Source: Rehmannia glutinosa
Lineage: Eukaryota; Streptophyta; Magnoliopsida; Lamiales; Orobanchaceae
Assembly (NCBI GenBank): GCA_016081115.2
Contig: CM071932.1
Span: forward strand, 58,559,639-58,623,638
Reading direction: 5' to 3'
Length of the DNA: 64,000 nucleotides
Shown: piece after piece, positions 35,481 to 47,713 of the stretch
How positions within the stretch are numbered: the stretch's first letter is position 1
How the letters are laid out: the number at the start of each line of letters is the position of its first letter
Made by a program: the position numbers and the translations under genes
The notes under the pieces: model-generated
What the model was told of the DNA's origin: nothing
What the model saw: only the letters and a program-made list of their open reading frames with translations
Databases searched by the model: none

Positions 35481-38400
35481 TCATCTCCTTCGTTGTCTCC
35501 TTCTTTCATCTTGTTCAAAGATCTTACGCTCTTCTTCTCTTTTTCTCATCGTCACCGCTTTCTTCTTCTTTCCATATGCCTTCCTGGCGGCTTCATCTCT
35601 TCTTAATCTTTCTTGTCTTTCCTCCCATAGTTGAGTTTGTCTCTTGTTTTCTTCTTCTATTCTTTTTCGCATACTCGATTACTTTTAGCCACTTGCAAAT
35701 TTGCTATTTGGTCAAGACCAGCCGATAGATCTCTCCTTTCTTGCCTGGATCTACGTATTCAATGTTTTTGGGCGAGAGGCCTGGAGTCCAAACCTCTTCC
35801 TCCACCACTCGCTTCTTCCTCTACCTCGGGCGTGTATTGTCTTTGGGGTCTTCTTTCTTTCCAAACAGTGACCCGGCGGAGTGACCAGCAGAGCGATCGC
35901 CGGTAGTCTGTTTGCTGTCGGCCTTCTTCACATAACGTGAGACCCTTTTCCCAAAGACAAGTCCCAAGCTTGAGCCATAGACATATTTGCAAAGTATCCT
36001 TCGGATGCGGCGTTTTAAATTCATCAACTCGATCGTGGCTCTGTCCCGACATCCGAGATGGCATAAGTGTCTCTCGTCTCTCTTGGAATGCCTCCATGTT
36101 GTTTCAAGATGTTCATGACTCGGGCATCCATTCTTCCTTCCACTTCCTCCATCCCCGCTTCAATTGTCTTTCTCTTTTCGGCCATAGATATAGCAGAGTG
36201 TTGGAGTGGCGAGTCACGGGGAGTTTGTCACGATAATGTCACCGTGACAAGACCTTGTTGGGGGTTTGTGCAATCATCAAGGTCACATCTTTCGATCCTT
36301 CCCCTCAACAGATTTTCCTTTCTTTTGTTTCGTAGCTTCTTCAAATTTGTCTTTCCTTCGCACTTGTTTGATCCTCGTTTTCGACTTCGGATCTCTTCGT
36401 GCTTTAAGGTATTCCTCTTCCCCCTTTTTGGCATCATCAAAAGAGAGAGGACACTGAAACATACTTGGCAAGCGGGAAGTCGAGCCTGATGGTAGAGTTC
36501 TCGTCTCGAGTCCCACTGCGGAGTATGCAACACGAAATCGGATCGAGTAGCGTTGGACTCTGCTGAAATTAGCTTCATCTCGGCCATGAGAAGGCTGAAT
36601 TTTCTATTCATGTTTTCTTCCAAACGCTTGTAGATCACTCTTATTTTGCTCACGCAGCTGCTTTATCTCGGCGTGTGAGCTTCATGCATGTGCTCAATGT
36701 GTTCTCTCAACTTCGTTTTGCATCGGCATTCTCGGCTCTCCATACCCGGCTTGTTGAACAATGTCCTGAAGTATCTAACTTGTTCCACACGCATTGTTTC
36801 TTTATTGTTGCCACCATTCCCCGATCCCGATTTGTTATGCCTCTTAAGTCGCGATAAGATTGGCATCTCATGTTGTCGGTCGCATGTCCATAGAGGCTCG
36901 ATGCCTCTCCATCCGTTCAATCTCGGCAAATAATGCCTTGAACACTTCGCGGACTTGGTGATTCTTCCGTTGCGGTGATGGCCATGCGGCGTCAAAGTCA
37001 TAATCACCGGAACAATGGTACTGATGAAATAACGGGAGCTGGTCTATGGAAGCGTGCGATCTCGTTCTCGACTCTTAGGGAGATCTCGTACCTCCGGAGA
37101 AAGGAAAAGATTCTATAAAGGAATCATCACGGCCAACGGTATTTGTTCAATGATGAGAGGTGCACGTGAAGTTCCTTTTGGAGTCGAACTGCTGCGGCTT
37201 GGGGAGCTGCGCGGCTGGACTCTGTCTCTCCCCGGGGTCTTTTGTGAAGTGGACCCGACTTTGCGAGCCTCATTGTCTCAACAGCTTCGTTGGTCTCACC
37301 GGTTTCTCCAATTGAGTAGACTGTCCTCGGCCGTATCGAGCGTCATCGGACGATGATGAGATTTCCATTGGTGGTTCATCATCAAAATTAAAGGTTTGAC
37401 GAGTAGTCTTGGGATCGGACTTGCTCGTGCTTGGAACATCCACAATCGAGTCTTTTGGAGTTGTCACGGGGAATGACTCGGCTTCTTCGTCGCTTTCCGA
37501 TCCTAGAAAGGTTACATCGAGATTATCCTGGGAATCATGAAGCGCTTTATCTCCTTTTCGGATGGGTCGATGATAGCGGGATGGGTGTTCTCTATTTCAA
37601 ACTTTACCCCGGGAAGTCTCAACCTCCCGTGGGCCTTCATTACCTCCTGCAGCCTCAATCTGCAGCGAGGCCTGACCTCTCTTTTTCGACGATGTGTCAC
37701 TGTCTTAGGGTCTTTCTGTGGTGGCATCCATTGGAGTCTCAACCCCATGGATTACACTTTCATCGCCCAGTGTTAACTCCTGTGCTGTTCCTTCCTCGTG
37801 CCTCGACCGCATCGCATCGCGTCATTAGCCTTCGGCGGTTGGCACCTCCGAGAGGCAGTCTCAATCTGCCTCGAGCTTCGTTGATGACAACTTGTTGTTC
37901 GTTTAGTGTTTGTACTTTCTCCACTTCGCCTCCTGGATTCGTTGTTGATTCATCTGCAGATTCTCCGACCTTTGCCGTGGAGGGAGTTTCCCCCTCGGTG
38001 GCGCACCACCGAGTGACTTGGAATGGGGTCACTCGTCTCCAAACTCCCGGGCTGTTTCTATTGAGTGTTCACCGTTGGGGCGGTGGTAAAAACCTTCAAT
38101 AGTGGTTGGCTCGACCGGGTCCCCACTATCCCGGTTTCATCGCCATTCCTTATTGCCTTCTTCCCGAGTGAGTCAGGAAGTGGTGGCAGCAACAACAACG
38201 ATGGCGATTTGCTTTGAACCACTCCCATTGGATCAATTTCACCGTGTTCGAGGACTCTCCTGGTCCTCCATCAATCTATGCTCGTGAAGGATTACGATTC
38301 GTGCAATGCTTCTTTGCATTTGCAACTCTTCTATGGCGGCAGAGTCCGAGATCCTCATCACCGCATCGAGAGAAGACATCAAGGAGAGGATGTGTGTGTT

Positions 38401-39997
38401 ACGTGGTGCGGAGATAGGGCGGATCTTTGGCCTTCTCACGTGCCTCGGCTTCCTCTCGCTGTCTTTCCTTCTCCTTGTCCTTGATGATCTGGGATGTCCG
38501 TGCGCTTGTCTTCATCCATTCTTTGGGATCACAGTGGTTAGTCCAAGGAAGTTTAATAGTTCCTCTTCTTCTTCTATAAACTCGGGCCGTTGGAACTGTT
38601 CCCTTGATTTACTCAATTTCCATTTCCTCCACTCACGCACGATTTTGGATGTCCGGGTAAGGTGGAGATAGGATCATCACATCACCGCGGCTCTGTCGGC
38701 TTCTTCTTGTGTCTCACCGCGGACTACATCTATTTCTTCAGTTGCCTCTGCTGATCGCCGTCAATGACTTAGTTGTTTCATCAATTACATCTCATGGATT
38801 CGATCGCTTGGCCGTTTATTTGTTCGGTGAGTGGTGACTCGGCCCGAGTTTTTCAAGCTCGGAGCGCTTGATGATTCTTCTCCGTCTTCTAGTTTGTACC
38901 GAGGGATTTCTGTTCGAGACGATTTCTTCGAGTCTTAGGCGGCGGGGCCGTGCTAGTGTTTTCTTCGAGGAGTCGCCGTCTTGGCTTTTCAGATCTCCTC
39001 TTTTTGACGATCCGAGAAGGTAGTTGAGAGTCCTTCTCGATCGACCGCTGCTGGGGGTAGGAGACACGGCTGCGGGGCGGGTGACTCTTGTAGGGGCGGA
39101 GCGAGTTTGACTTTCTTTCTTTGCGGAGCAACAGTCTTCTTAGCAGCTGCAGGGCGCTTTCTTCTTTGGTGGAGAGGAAAGCAGTGTTGTATCTTGAGGG
39201 TCGATGATTCCCCCTCACTTGTGTCGCTCTCTCTTGGCGTAGGCTCTCTTACGTGCGCCGAGAGAGGTTTGATCTCAACATCCTCTTGTTAACATGGAAC
39301 GCCTTTCCATGTCTAAGAGGGACTCCTTTCACCTCCATCATCCGGCCAATCACCAGGCCATATCCTAGAGATCCTCCAAATGTGCCATCTTCCTTGAAGG
39401 ATTTGTTCCCTACATTCGGCATAGTCTGCTTTGACAAATTCAAATTCAGCCCGGTTTATTTTCCTTTCTTCAATGATCGCAATGCCATTCACGATCAACT
39501 TTGCTTTGTGATTGGTCAAAGCGCCAAATTTGATGTCAATACATTTGGCAACTATGTCCAACAAACTTGTGATAATCCTCCTTCAGCAGATCTCTTGTTT
39601 GATGTGTAAACTATTTTATCGGTATAGTCGGGCTTGGCTATTTCCTTCCAAGCGGCCGATCGAGGTTTACATCACCGTTAATTTCGATGCTCTTTCCGTT
39701 GGTAGTGAGCGTGTTTCACCAAATCCTTGGCGAGAGATGGTGAGTCGCTTTCCTTGAACAGATGACTTTATCCCTTCATCGTGAATCTCGGCATTCACGT
39801 AGAATCGTCGACCTCCTCCACATAGGTCATCGGATATTCCAAAGATCGTAAAAAGCGATTTCACCCCGCGTTTCCAATTTCTCGGCAATTTTCTTCACTA
39901 GGGTGTCATCGGACCCTGTTTCACCATGCCGTCGAAATCCACAAAGACCCGGTGTGGATTTGCTTTCCTAACTTGGTAAAATCATAGGTTGGTGCCA
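35481..39997 (-). pseudogene. Additional 3' ORF, right copy
   Basis: About 4.5 kb after pol, start MAPTYDFTKLG at 39997. Readable pieces going leftward: IFGISDDLCGGGR and FYVNAEIHDEGIKSS (39667-39888), IVAKCIDIKFGALT (39500) and LGYGLVIGRMMEVKGVPLRH (39320). A basic region (38816-39218), DVPSTSKSDPKTTRQTFNF and MEISSSSDDA (37340-37440) follow. LEENMNRKFSLLMAEMKLIS (36560-36620) and a C-terminal Glu/Arg-rich coiled coil (35481-35672) come last. A product of roughly 1,400-1,500 residues would be expected if the frame were whole. The first third resembles the plant transposon-protein family seen also at 60697-62087. Function unknown; position matches the ORF that some Sireviruses carry after pol. 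Confidence 0.62.
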
Positions 39998-40558
39998 TTT
40001 TTCAGATTTTATCAAAGAAAAACTTAGAGATTAATTTGAAGATAGATAGGGTTTTGAGAGAATTTTTGCCTTTGCTTCTGAGAGAGAGAAATGAACAGTT
40101 TTGGTAGTGTGTGAGAGAAACGGACGAAAATGGTTTAAGTATGGTTTATGAAAGGACGTGCGGGTGGTTTTGAAATGTGATCGGAATCAACGGTTTAGAT
40201 TTTGCACGCCTATTTAGCCTTTAATGTCTCGTATTTAAAGCGGCAACATTTATATCCAATCATAAGCTTTGGTGTGCGCTTTATGTCCAGTACACATCAT
40301 CATTATCTTTGACGTCATTCTTAAAAACATTCCCGCTCAAAAAAAAACGATCATGCGTTTTTGTCACTTTGCTCATAAGTGACTCGGCTTATCCCTTAGT
40401 TGTTTTAACTCTTCTTCTCACGAGTTCTCTTAGTGACTCGGCTAGCGGTGACTTGGTATAGATGTCTTTCCAATACAACTGATTTACTTAGCTGATTTGT
40501 GAGTTCAGCTCTTTTTCCCTTTATGTGTTCCATTTCTTTTCTTTGAGTCTTCTCAATG
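39998..40558 (-). promoter_or_regulatory. Spacer between pol and additional ORF, right copy
   Basis: Non-coding. It holds the conserved ATTGGATATAAAT site (minus strand, 40247-40263), 250 bases upstream of the additional ORF. Confidence 0.4.
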
Positions 40559-43500
40559 TTAACTCAGCTCAATTAACCCCAACTCATGCTTGAGTTCTTC
40601 AAATCTTGACTCACATAACGGTTTTGTGAAGATGTCGGCCAATTGTTTATCGGTTGAGATATATCCCAAGATGATGTCCTTCTTTCCAAAATGATCTCTT
40701 ATGAAGTGATATCGACATCGATATGCTTTGTTCTTGAGTGCAACACAGGATTTTGAGTGATTGCAATAGCACTTGTGTTATCACACATGATTGGAATTTC
40801 TTTTTCCTCAATTTCATAGTCTCTCTTTCTTTGTCTCATCCATAGGACTTGGGCTGCAACACCGCCCGCAGCCTATGTATTCTCCGTTTGTAGAGGTGGC
40901 TATTGAATTTTGTTTCTTGCTAAACCAGAAATTAGCCTTGTTTCCTAGCATTTGACATGTGCCGAGGTGCTTTTTCCGTCAACTCGCATCCAAAGATAGT
41001 CGAGTCTGAATAGCCAATTAGCTTGAATCCACCTTCCTTTGGATACCATAAGCCAACTTCTTGGCTTCCTTTCAAGTATCTCAATATTCTCTTAGTTTTT
41101 TGTCATATGGCTCTCTTTTGGAGCAGATTGAAATCTTGCACATACACCTACAAAAAGGTGATGTCCGGCTCTGCTTGGCTTTGTAAGATAGAGCAATGAT
41201 CCAATAAAGTGCTCAGTATCTTGTTTGATCTACGGCTTGCCATCTGCATCCATGTCCATTTTGATGATGTATTCATTGGTATTTTCACGAAGACTTCTCC
41301 TCCATACCAAATTTCTTCATTAAGTCTCTCGTGTATTTTGTTTGACTTATGAAGGTTCCATCCTTCGCTTGTTTCACTTGGAGTCCAAGGAAGAATGTTA
41401 GCTCTCCCATCATGCTCATTTCAAATTTACTTTGCATGAGGTTTGAAAATTTTTCACACACTCTTTGTTTGTGGATCCAAAAATGATGTCATCCACATAT
41501 ATTTGAACAAGTAGTATACTCTTTTTGTCTTGAATTAAAAAGTGTTCTATCTACTTTTCCTTTTGTGAATCCATTTTCGCTTAGGAATTGTGACAAGGTA
41601 TCATACCATGCTCGGGTGCTGTTTCAATCCATACAAGGCTTTCTTGAGTTTGTATACCTTATCTCCAAGAGTCTTCTCTCAAATCCTGGAGGTTGTTCAA
41701 CGTACACTTCTTCTTCCAATAGACCATTTAGGAATGCACTTTTTACATCCATCTCGATATACGGTGAAATTCTAGTGAGTGCATAGGCAAGAAACATCCT
41801 TATAGCTTCCACTTGCTACAGAGCAAATGTTTCATCAAAATCTATTCCTTCTTCTTGGAAATATCCTTTGGCTACTAGTCTTGCCTTGTTTCTTACCACG
41901 TAACCTTCCTCGTTCATCTTGTTTAAACACCCATTTGGTACCAATAACATTTTGGTGTGTGGGTCTTTGAACTAATTCCCATACTTTATTTCTTTCAAAT
42001 CGATTGACTCTTCTCGCATAGCTTGAATCCAATGTGTGTCATCCAATGCTTGTAACACATCTTTGGGCTCTATTTGCGAGATAAAGCATGTGAACATGGC
42101 TTCTTGTTGAGTTCGATCTTATTTTGACACCTTCTCTTATATCTCCAATGACAAGTTACTCGGTGGATGGTCTCTCGGCCATCTTACATCAGTTGGAGTA
42201 AGTTAGGCGGATTCGATCGTCTTGCGGTGTGTTCTTTGTGTTCGACACTCTCGTGATCACTTAGCCGCAAACTTTCCAGTTGTTTTTGAGATTCACTATC
42301 TCATCTTCTTCTCAATTTATAATTCCTTGACTTGACAAAGATAGGGACTCTTCTCAGTATGGTTGGATGATTCAACTTATCACCGACTCTTCAATGTCTT
42401 CTCCATTTACATTTGGCTCATCGAATACCACATGAATGGATTCTTCGCAACCATAGTCCTTTTGTTGAGTCTTGTGTAGGCTTTGCTTTCAAATTTGAGT
42501 ATCTAAGAAGATGCCTTCATCGACTTTAGCATCGAAAGCCTTTAGATTGTCTTTGCCATTGTTGTGGATGAAGCATTTACATCCAAATATTCTCAAATAT
42601 GCAACATTTGGTTTTCTTCGATCCGGATCTCATAGGAGTCTTTGTCACCGTCTTTTATCATACATCTGTTTTGGGTGTAGCAAGTCGTGTTGATTGCTTG
42701 ACCCAAAATCTTTTTGTAACCCCCTTCACTAACATGGTCCTTTGCTTCTTTTTGAGAGTTCTGTTCCTTCTTTCTCGCAACTCCATTCTCACGTGGAGTC
42801 CTTGCTGCGATAGTTCATGACCAATACCATTTTCAATACAATCGAGTTATTATTCCATTGACAAACTCGGTTCCTCTGTCGATCTTATTTTGATAATGGT
42901 TTGGCTCTTCTCGTTTTGAATTTTCTTCATCACCGTTGTGGTAGTTTTTGTAGAGTTTCTTTCTTCTTACACATGAATATTGTCCATGTATATCTTGAGT
43001 AGTCATCTACTACCACCAAGGTGTATTTCTTTCCACTTATGCTAGCTGGTTCCACTGGGCCAAATAGATCCATATGTAGCAGATGCAATATTCTTGTTGA
43101 AGATGAACATGTCTTTTCTTTGAATGACGATTTGATTTGTTTTCCCTTCTGACATGCATCACATATACTCTCCTTCTTGTATACTGAGTCTGGAACTCCT
43201 TCCACAAGATTACTTCTTGCAAGCTTGTTAATCGTTTTGAAATTTAGGTGACTCAACTTTTTGTGCCACAACCAACTTGATTCAGTTGTGCTCTTTGCTA
43301 ATAGACAGGTGCTGTGTGTAGCGGTTGACCAATCTACTACATACATGTTCTTTTGTCTGCATCCTTGCAACACAACTTCATTCGATTCAATATCCTTGAT
43401 TTGGCATACACCCATGTTGAATCCAACATTGTAGCCTTTGTCATAGAGTTGACTGATGCTCAGTAAGTTGAAGTTGAGTCCTTCAACATATGCAACATCT

Positions 43501-43870
43501 GTGATTTCTAATCCATTCCTCTTGATGGATCCAATGCCTCTTATTTCACCAGGAGCTTCATTTCCTCCAAATATGACTTTTGCTCCTTTAACTTCCTTGA
43601 ATTTTGACAGATTTTTCTTATTTCTGTCATATGTGTCGGGAATGTAACCACTATCCATGTACCAGGTTCCTTGGCACTCACTGCCTTGAACCCGCAATCA
43701 AGGAAATTAAGTTTTAGGTACCCATACTTGTGCAGGTCCCGAGGGGTTAAATTGTAAGATGATCCAACCAACTTATAGCCAAATGATTTGACTCTAAGGG
43801 GTTGCCATCTATCGCTGCCATAATCATAATTAATCCTGGCAAATTGCTTGGGGATTCTAGGTTCATACAA
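40559..43870 (-). pseudogene. Ty1/copia pol, right copy
   Basis: This is the best-preserved pol of the three. A 255-residue frame (42930-43697) runs from the protease region (WYMDSGYIPDTYD, active-site neighbourhood altered) through the pre-integrase zinc region (LWHKKLSHLNFKTINK, CDACQKGK) into the integrase core (LLHMDLFGPVEPAS, TLVVVDDYSRYTWTIF). Integrase C-terminus, reverse transcriptase (41624-42032: WELVQRPTHQNVIGTKWVF, AFLNGLLEEEVYVEQPPGF; YVDD-region near 41490) and RNase H follow leftward, with the stop at 40559. It would cut, copy and insert the element DNA if whole. Short frame breaks prevent that as given. Confidence 0.88.
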
Positions 43871-43879
43871 TCTGTCTCT

Positions 43880-46034
43880 TTTGTTGTATGCGTATGCTGT
43901 GTATAGGTTTTAGCAATCGCCTTCTTTGGGTAATGGTAGGGTCTCTGAGTGTAGTGCCTAGGTGCATATGTGTGTCTTTGATGAAAGCTCTTATACTTTT
44001 GGAATGGCCTTTCTTGAGTTCTAGGCCTTTGCCATTTGGGCTTATATTCCATAAGTATATCTTTGATAGTTCACATTATTCCAATCGGCTTGGCTTGGAT
44101 ATTTTCTACCATTCCCATCATATGTATTTCTTTTATAGATTTTCTGGGGTTTTTGGTAGCTCGCTTCTTCTTTACTGAGTATTTTCTTTTTGGAGTTTCT
44201 TTGAGGAACTCGGCCAATCTCTTCTCACTGTCCTTTCAGCGCACTCAATCAGTCATTTTTTCCTTTTCCTTTATAACCAAGGCCAGTTTGCTTGTAATTG
44301 TGCTTTGGAGTGAATGTGTGTGCAACATTTAGAGTTTTGGATTTTTAGATTCTTCATTGCTTGAAGATCCTTTTTCCAAAATTACTCTTGAAGTTTGACA
44401 TATCACGAGGAGTTAAATCTAAGCTTTGTCTTGTCTCCACATTCTCTTTGACTCATAATAAGATCATCCAATGATTTAGATGCCTTAGTGAATGAGTCAA
44501 TAACATTTTTGAGGTCATTCTCCCTCTTCTCTATGGCGACAATTTCGCTATTAATTTAGCATTTTAAGCCTTTAAACTTTCATTCTCATTAGCTATTTGA
44601 CTTAGAGTACTCGGCTCCTTAGTCGACTTTGAGTTTTGGCTCTTGAGTAGGCTTTTTCCTCATTTAGTAGTGTGTGTGAGGATTTAATGTGTTCAAAATC
44701 TTTCATCATTTTGCCTAATGAATCATAAAGATCGAGTGGGTGATGAAGTGTGTGTGTCACGGTCACTATCACTAGAGTCCGAGTTTGATGAGTTAGAGTG
44801 TACCTCATCTTCTTGGTCGAGTTGATCTTGTTCCTTGGCCATCAAGCGGTCGGGCTTCTTGAGTCACTTGAATAGTCGGCTTCACCGCTCTCTGAATCGA
44901 TTATGTCTTTTGACTTGTTTTTTTAGATCTCTGCGACCAACATTGCCTTTCTCTTTTCTTGTCTTCTTTCTCTCAAGACCTTTCTTTCTTCTTCATTCTG
45001 TATTTGTTGACTACGAGGATATGGGCGATCAATGGCATAGTGACCTGGTTGTCTACAATTCCAAAGATAGATATTCAACCTTTTGATCGACTCTTTCCAT
45101 TCTTGGATTGTCGCCCTTTGATATTCACTTTTTGATGATCTGTTCTCTTGGTTGGCCTATCTTCCCTTGATTTGGAGGAGTGAATGTCTTCTCGAAGATT
45201 CGCCCTTTCCTCTCTTGTAGTTCTTATTGAAGAACTTGTTGAATCTCTTAACCATCGGGGCTATTTCTTCGGATCAATGACTTCTTTGACTTGACTCTCT
45301 TCCCATCTTTAACAATTAGAAGCAAAATTGCTTTGGGTGCAAATTGTCTCTTCCTGGTCTTTTCTTCTCGGCTCAAACTCGTAGGCTTTGAGGTCCGAGA
45401 ATAGTTCATGGTTGGATGTCTTTGATAGGTCCATGGAGTGTCTTAGTGCCATGACCTTCATTTCCCATTCATTGGAAGACTTTTTAGGATCTTCATACAC
45501 ATTTCTTCATCGTGTATATTCCTTTCTAAGTGCGAGATAGCTCATTGGTGATTTCGTGAACCGAGCATCCATTGATCCAGGTTTTCTCCTGAGATCATTT
45601 TGAAGTTCTCAAATTTCTCGTATACCACCGATAATTCGTTTTCTTTGATTTGCTCACGAGCCTTCACAAATCAATGTTAGCTTGTCCCATTTCTTTAGCC
45701 GTTTTGCATGATTTGACTTTATTGAACATGGCTTTGTCCAAGGTTTTGTAAAGGATGTCCTTGGCTACATTGTCCATGTTGTATCTTTTCCTGTCATCAT
45801 TTGTTCATTCAGTTCTTGTTTTTTCAACCATGGCTGGTGCAGGAGCAACATCCTCTTCTCCTTCACCGCAGCTCTTCTTACACCGTGTTCACCTTTAAGA
45901 TTTGCGGTGGCCCATCCTCTATCACTATCCACATTTCATCATGTAATCTTTGATAGATGAGCACGCATACGAATTTTCTAATCATCGAATTCTTCAATAG
46001 TGAACATAGGGATGCGTGTCAAATTTGCTTCCAT
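43880..46034 (-). pseudogene. Gag, right copy
   Basis: Conserved ATG at 46034. UBN2-type region around 45700-45830, FSDLKAYEFEPRRKDQEE (45309-45500), a degraded knuckle with NCRQPGHYAID near 45050, a coiled-coil-like stretch (44602-44808) and a basic linker with WQRPRTQERPFQKYKSFH near 44000. It retains the 1.05 kb missing from the left copy. Frame-broken. Confidence 0.82.
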
Positions 46035-46147
46035 GATAATAACTTTTAATGATAAAAAGAGTTTTGAAAGTTTAAGTACTAAAGCAGACTTTGAAAAGTT
46101 TGGAGATCTAGTTCAAGAACCGGTGCGGAGGGTTCAATGAACCAACC

Positions 46148-46159
46148 GCTCCGATACCA
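46148..46159 (-). promoter_or_regulatory. Primer binding site, right copy
   Basis: Minus-strand TGGTATCGGAGC, 2 bases inside LTR E. iMet-type. Confidence 0.83.
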
Positions 46160-46161
46160 CT

Positions 46162-47708
46162 TGTAGGTCCCAAGGGGTGTAAGTGTAAGGTTTAGAAGGG
46201 GGTTGAATAAACCTTACCAAATTTTCGATTTAGTCTTTTTAAATATTCGAGTTGATACTACACACAATTGTGTCTAGATGGACAGACCAATTTAGTTAAT
46301 CAAGAGAGTTAGTCTCTCAACGGACTCAACTCGAGTCATTGATGGAATAACTCAATTGTTAGTCTAAATTAACTCAACTGTGGTTTTGTTTTCATTGGAA
46401 GACTTAACACCCTTAAGTTTGGTTAAGCAAGGATTTAGTGCTTGGTTTAGTACATAGAAATTATCAAGTGGATAGCAAATTTATCACAGATTTAAACAAT
46501 AAAGATGCAGAATTAAAGTCTTTGAAATGTAAATGACACAATGAAATTTTTATAGAGGTTCGAAGATGGGGTAATTCTTCTACTCCTATCTTCTCCAACT
46601 CTGGAGGAATCCACTAGGTATTGATCGATACAAAGTGGTAACATCCGGATACAAGTCTTGATCACACAACTAAACTTGATCCTTTGGGACTCGATGCAGA
46701 GACGCCTTGATCACTCGGTTGGCTTCTCGTGCGACTCGGCTTCTTCACAGGCAAATGCCTTGCTACTACTATGACTCACTTGCTCAAGCTCTTTGGATTT
46801 AATCACGAAGCCCTCCAAAAGCTTAAGACTTGGTTCGACCTTGAACCTTCCCGCAATCCTTCGTGGAATGTAGTCCCCTTGATTTTTCAAGTATTTTCCT
46901 CTTCAACTGATTGAAGTTATCTTTCCTTCACAGGTGAGTGTTGGATTGATGTTCTTCGTAGTGTAGGCTTGAGGATTGAGAATATTTGATTTTCGAATAA
47001 TTGCTTGAACGTTTTTGGTTCAGGTCCGTTACTTTTTCTCAATGTCATTTCTCAGCCTTTTATAGTGATCTTTCAAAAATTTGCCCGTTGAAGAGATAGG
47101 TTTATTTTTTAAAGTCACTTGCGATCGTTGGCTTGTCTTGTTGCGATCCTTGGAATTGCCATTTCCTCGTATGAATTGTTTTTCACCTTTTCGAGTTCGA
47201 CACGGTGTAGTGCTTCCCATTTGTTCATTCCTTTTGCACGCTTCGACGGGATGAGCACTCCGAAAGGTGGTATGGAGATATTACTTGTTTAAGTAATTCT
47301 CTTGATTTACTCGTGCAACGGATCTTTTTCGATTATCTCGACTTGATTGCATTTCTTTGCTTTCCCAGGTGACTTAAAGTCGACTTCCAATCATGGATGA
47401 CTCTTCTGTCACTTCAACTTGAGACTTGGCTTTTCTTGAGTTGACTTGATCGATACTCCACTCACCGCATCTCACCGCTTCTTCATAGAGTTCCCGTCTA
47501 CTCTTCTTTGCCACACTCACTTTGTCTTGCAGTGAGTCTTACTTCTAGTCTTCGATTGTCTTCTTGCATGTTAGGGTGTAGGCGACTTAACTCGGCTTTG
47601 GCCACCCCTATTTATTACAATGCATTTTACAACAAGAATGGGGTGCCAACTTCTTATTCTAAGTTTTATATGGCATTCATCAAAATCTAAACAATAAATT
47701 TCCTAACA
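46162..47708 (-). repeat. Sirevirus LTR E (5' LTR of right copy)
   Basis: 1547 bp, TG...CA, followed by the target duplication ATGGA (47709-47713) that pairs with 2750-2754. Confidence 0.93.
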
Positions 47709-47713
47709 ATGGA

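Larger units (their letters stand above)
2755..47708 (-). mobile_element. Tandem Sirevirus-like Ty1/copia retrotransposon (three LTRs, two internal regions)
   Basis: The block starts TGTAGGTCCC and ends CCTAACA, and is flanked by the 5-bp duplication ATGGA at 2750-2754 and 47709-47713. It holds three same-subfamily LTRs (2755-4291, 33664-35207, 46162-47708) and two internal regions that share the middle LTR, all on the minus strand. The right copy (33664-47708) is 14.0 kb. The left copy is about 13.0 kb once its two nested insertions are removed, and lacks about 1.05 kb of gag. The gene order, the iMet primer site, the polypurine tract next to a CATCATCAAAAA stretch and the long ORF after pol point to the Sirevirus lineage. 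The tandem form with one duplication pair suggests unequal LTR recombination after a single insertion. Confidence 0.88.

Noticed and set aside
35481..39997. Calling the additional ORF an envelope gene
   Set aside because: No signal peptide, membrane segment or other envelope hallmark is visible; the first part looks more like the plant transposon-protein family.
42930..43697. The 255-residue frame as an independent gene
   Set aside because: It is the protease-integrase part of the Ty1/copia pol.
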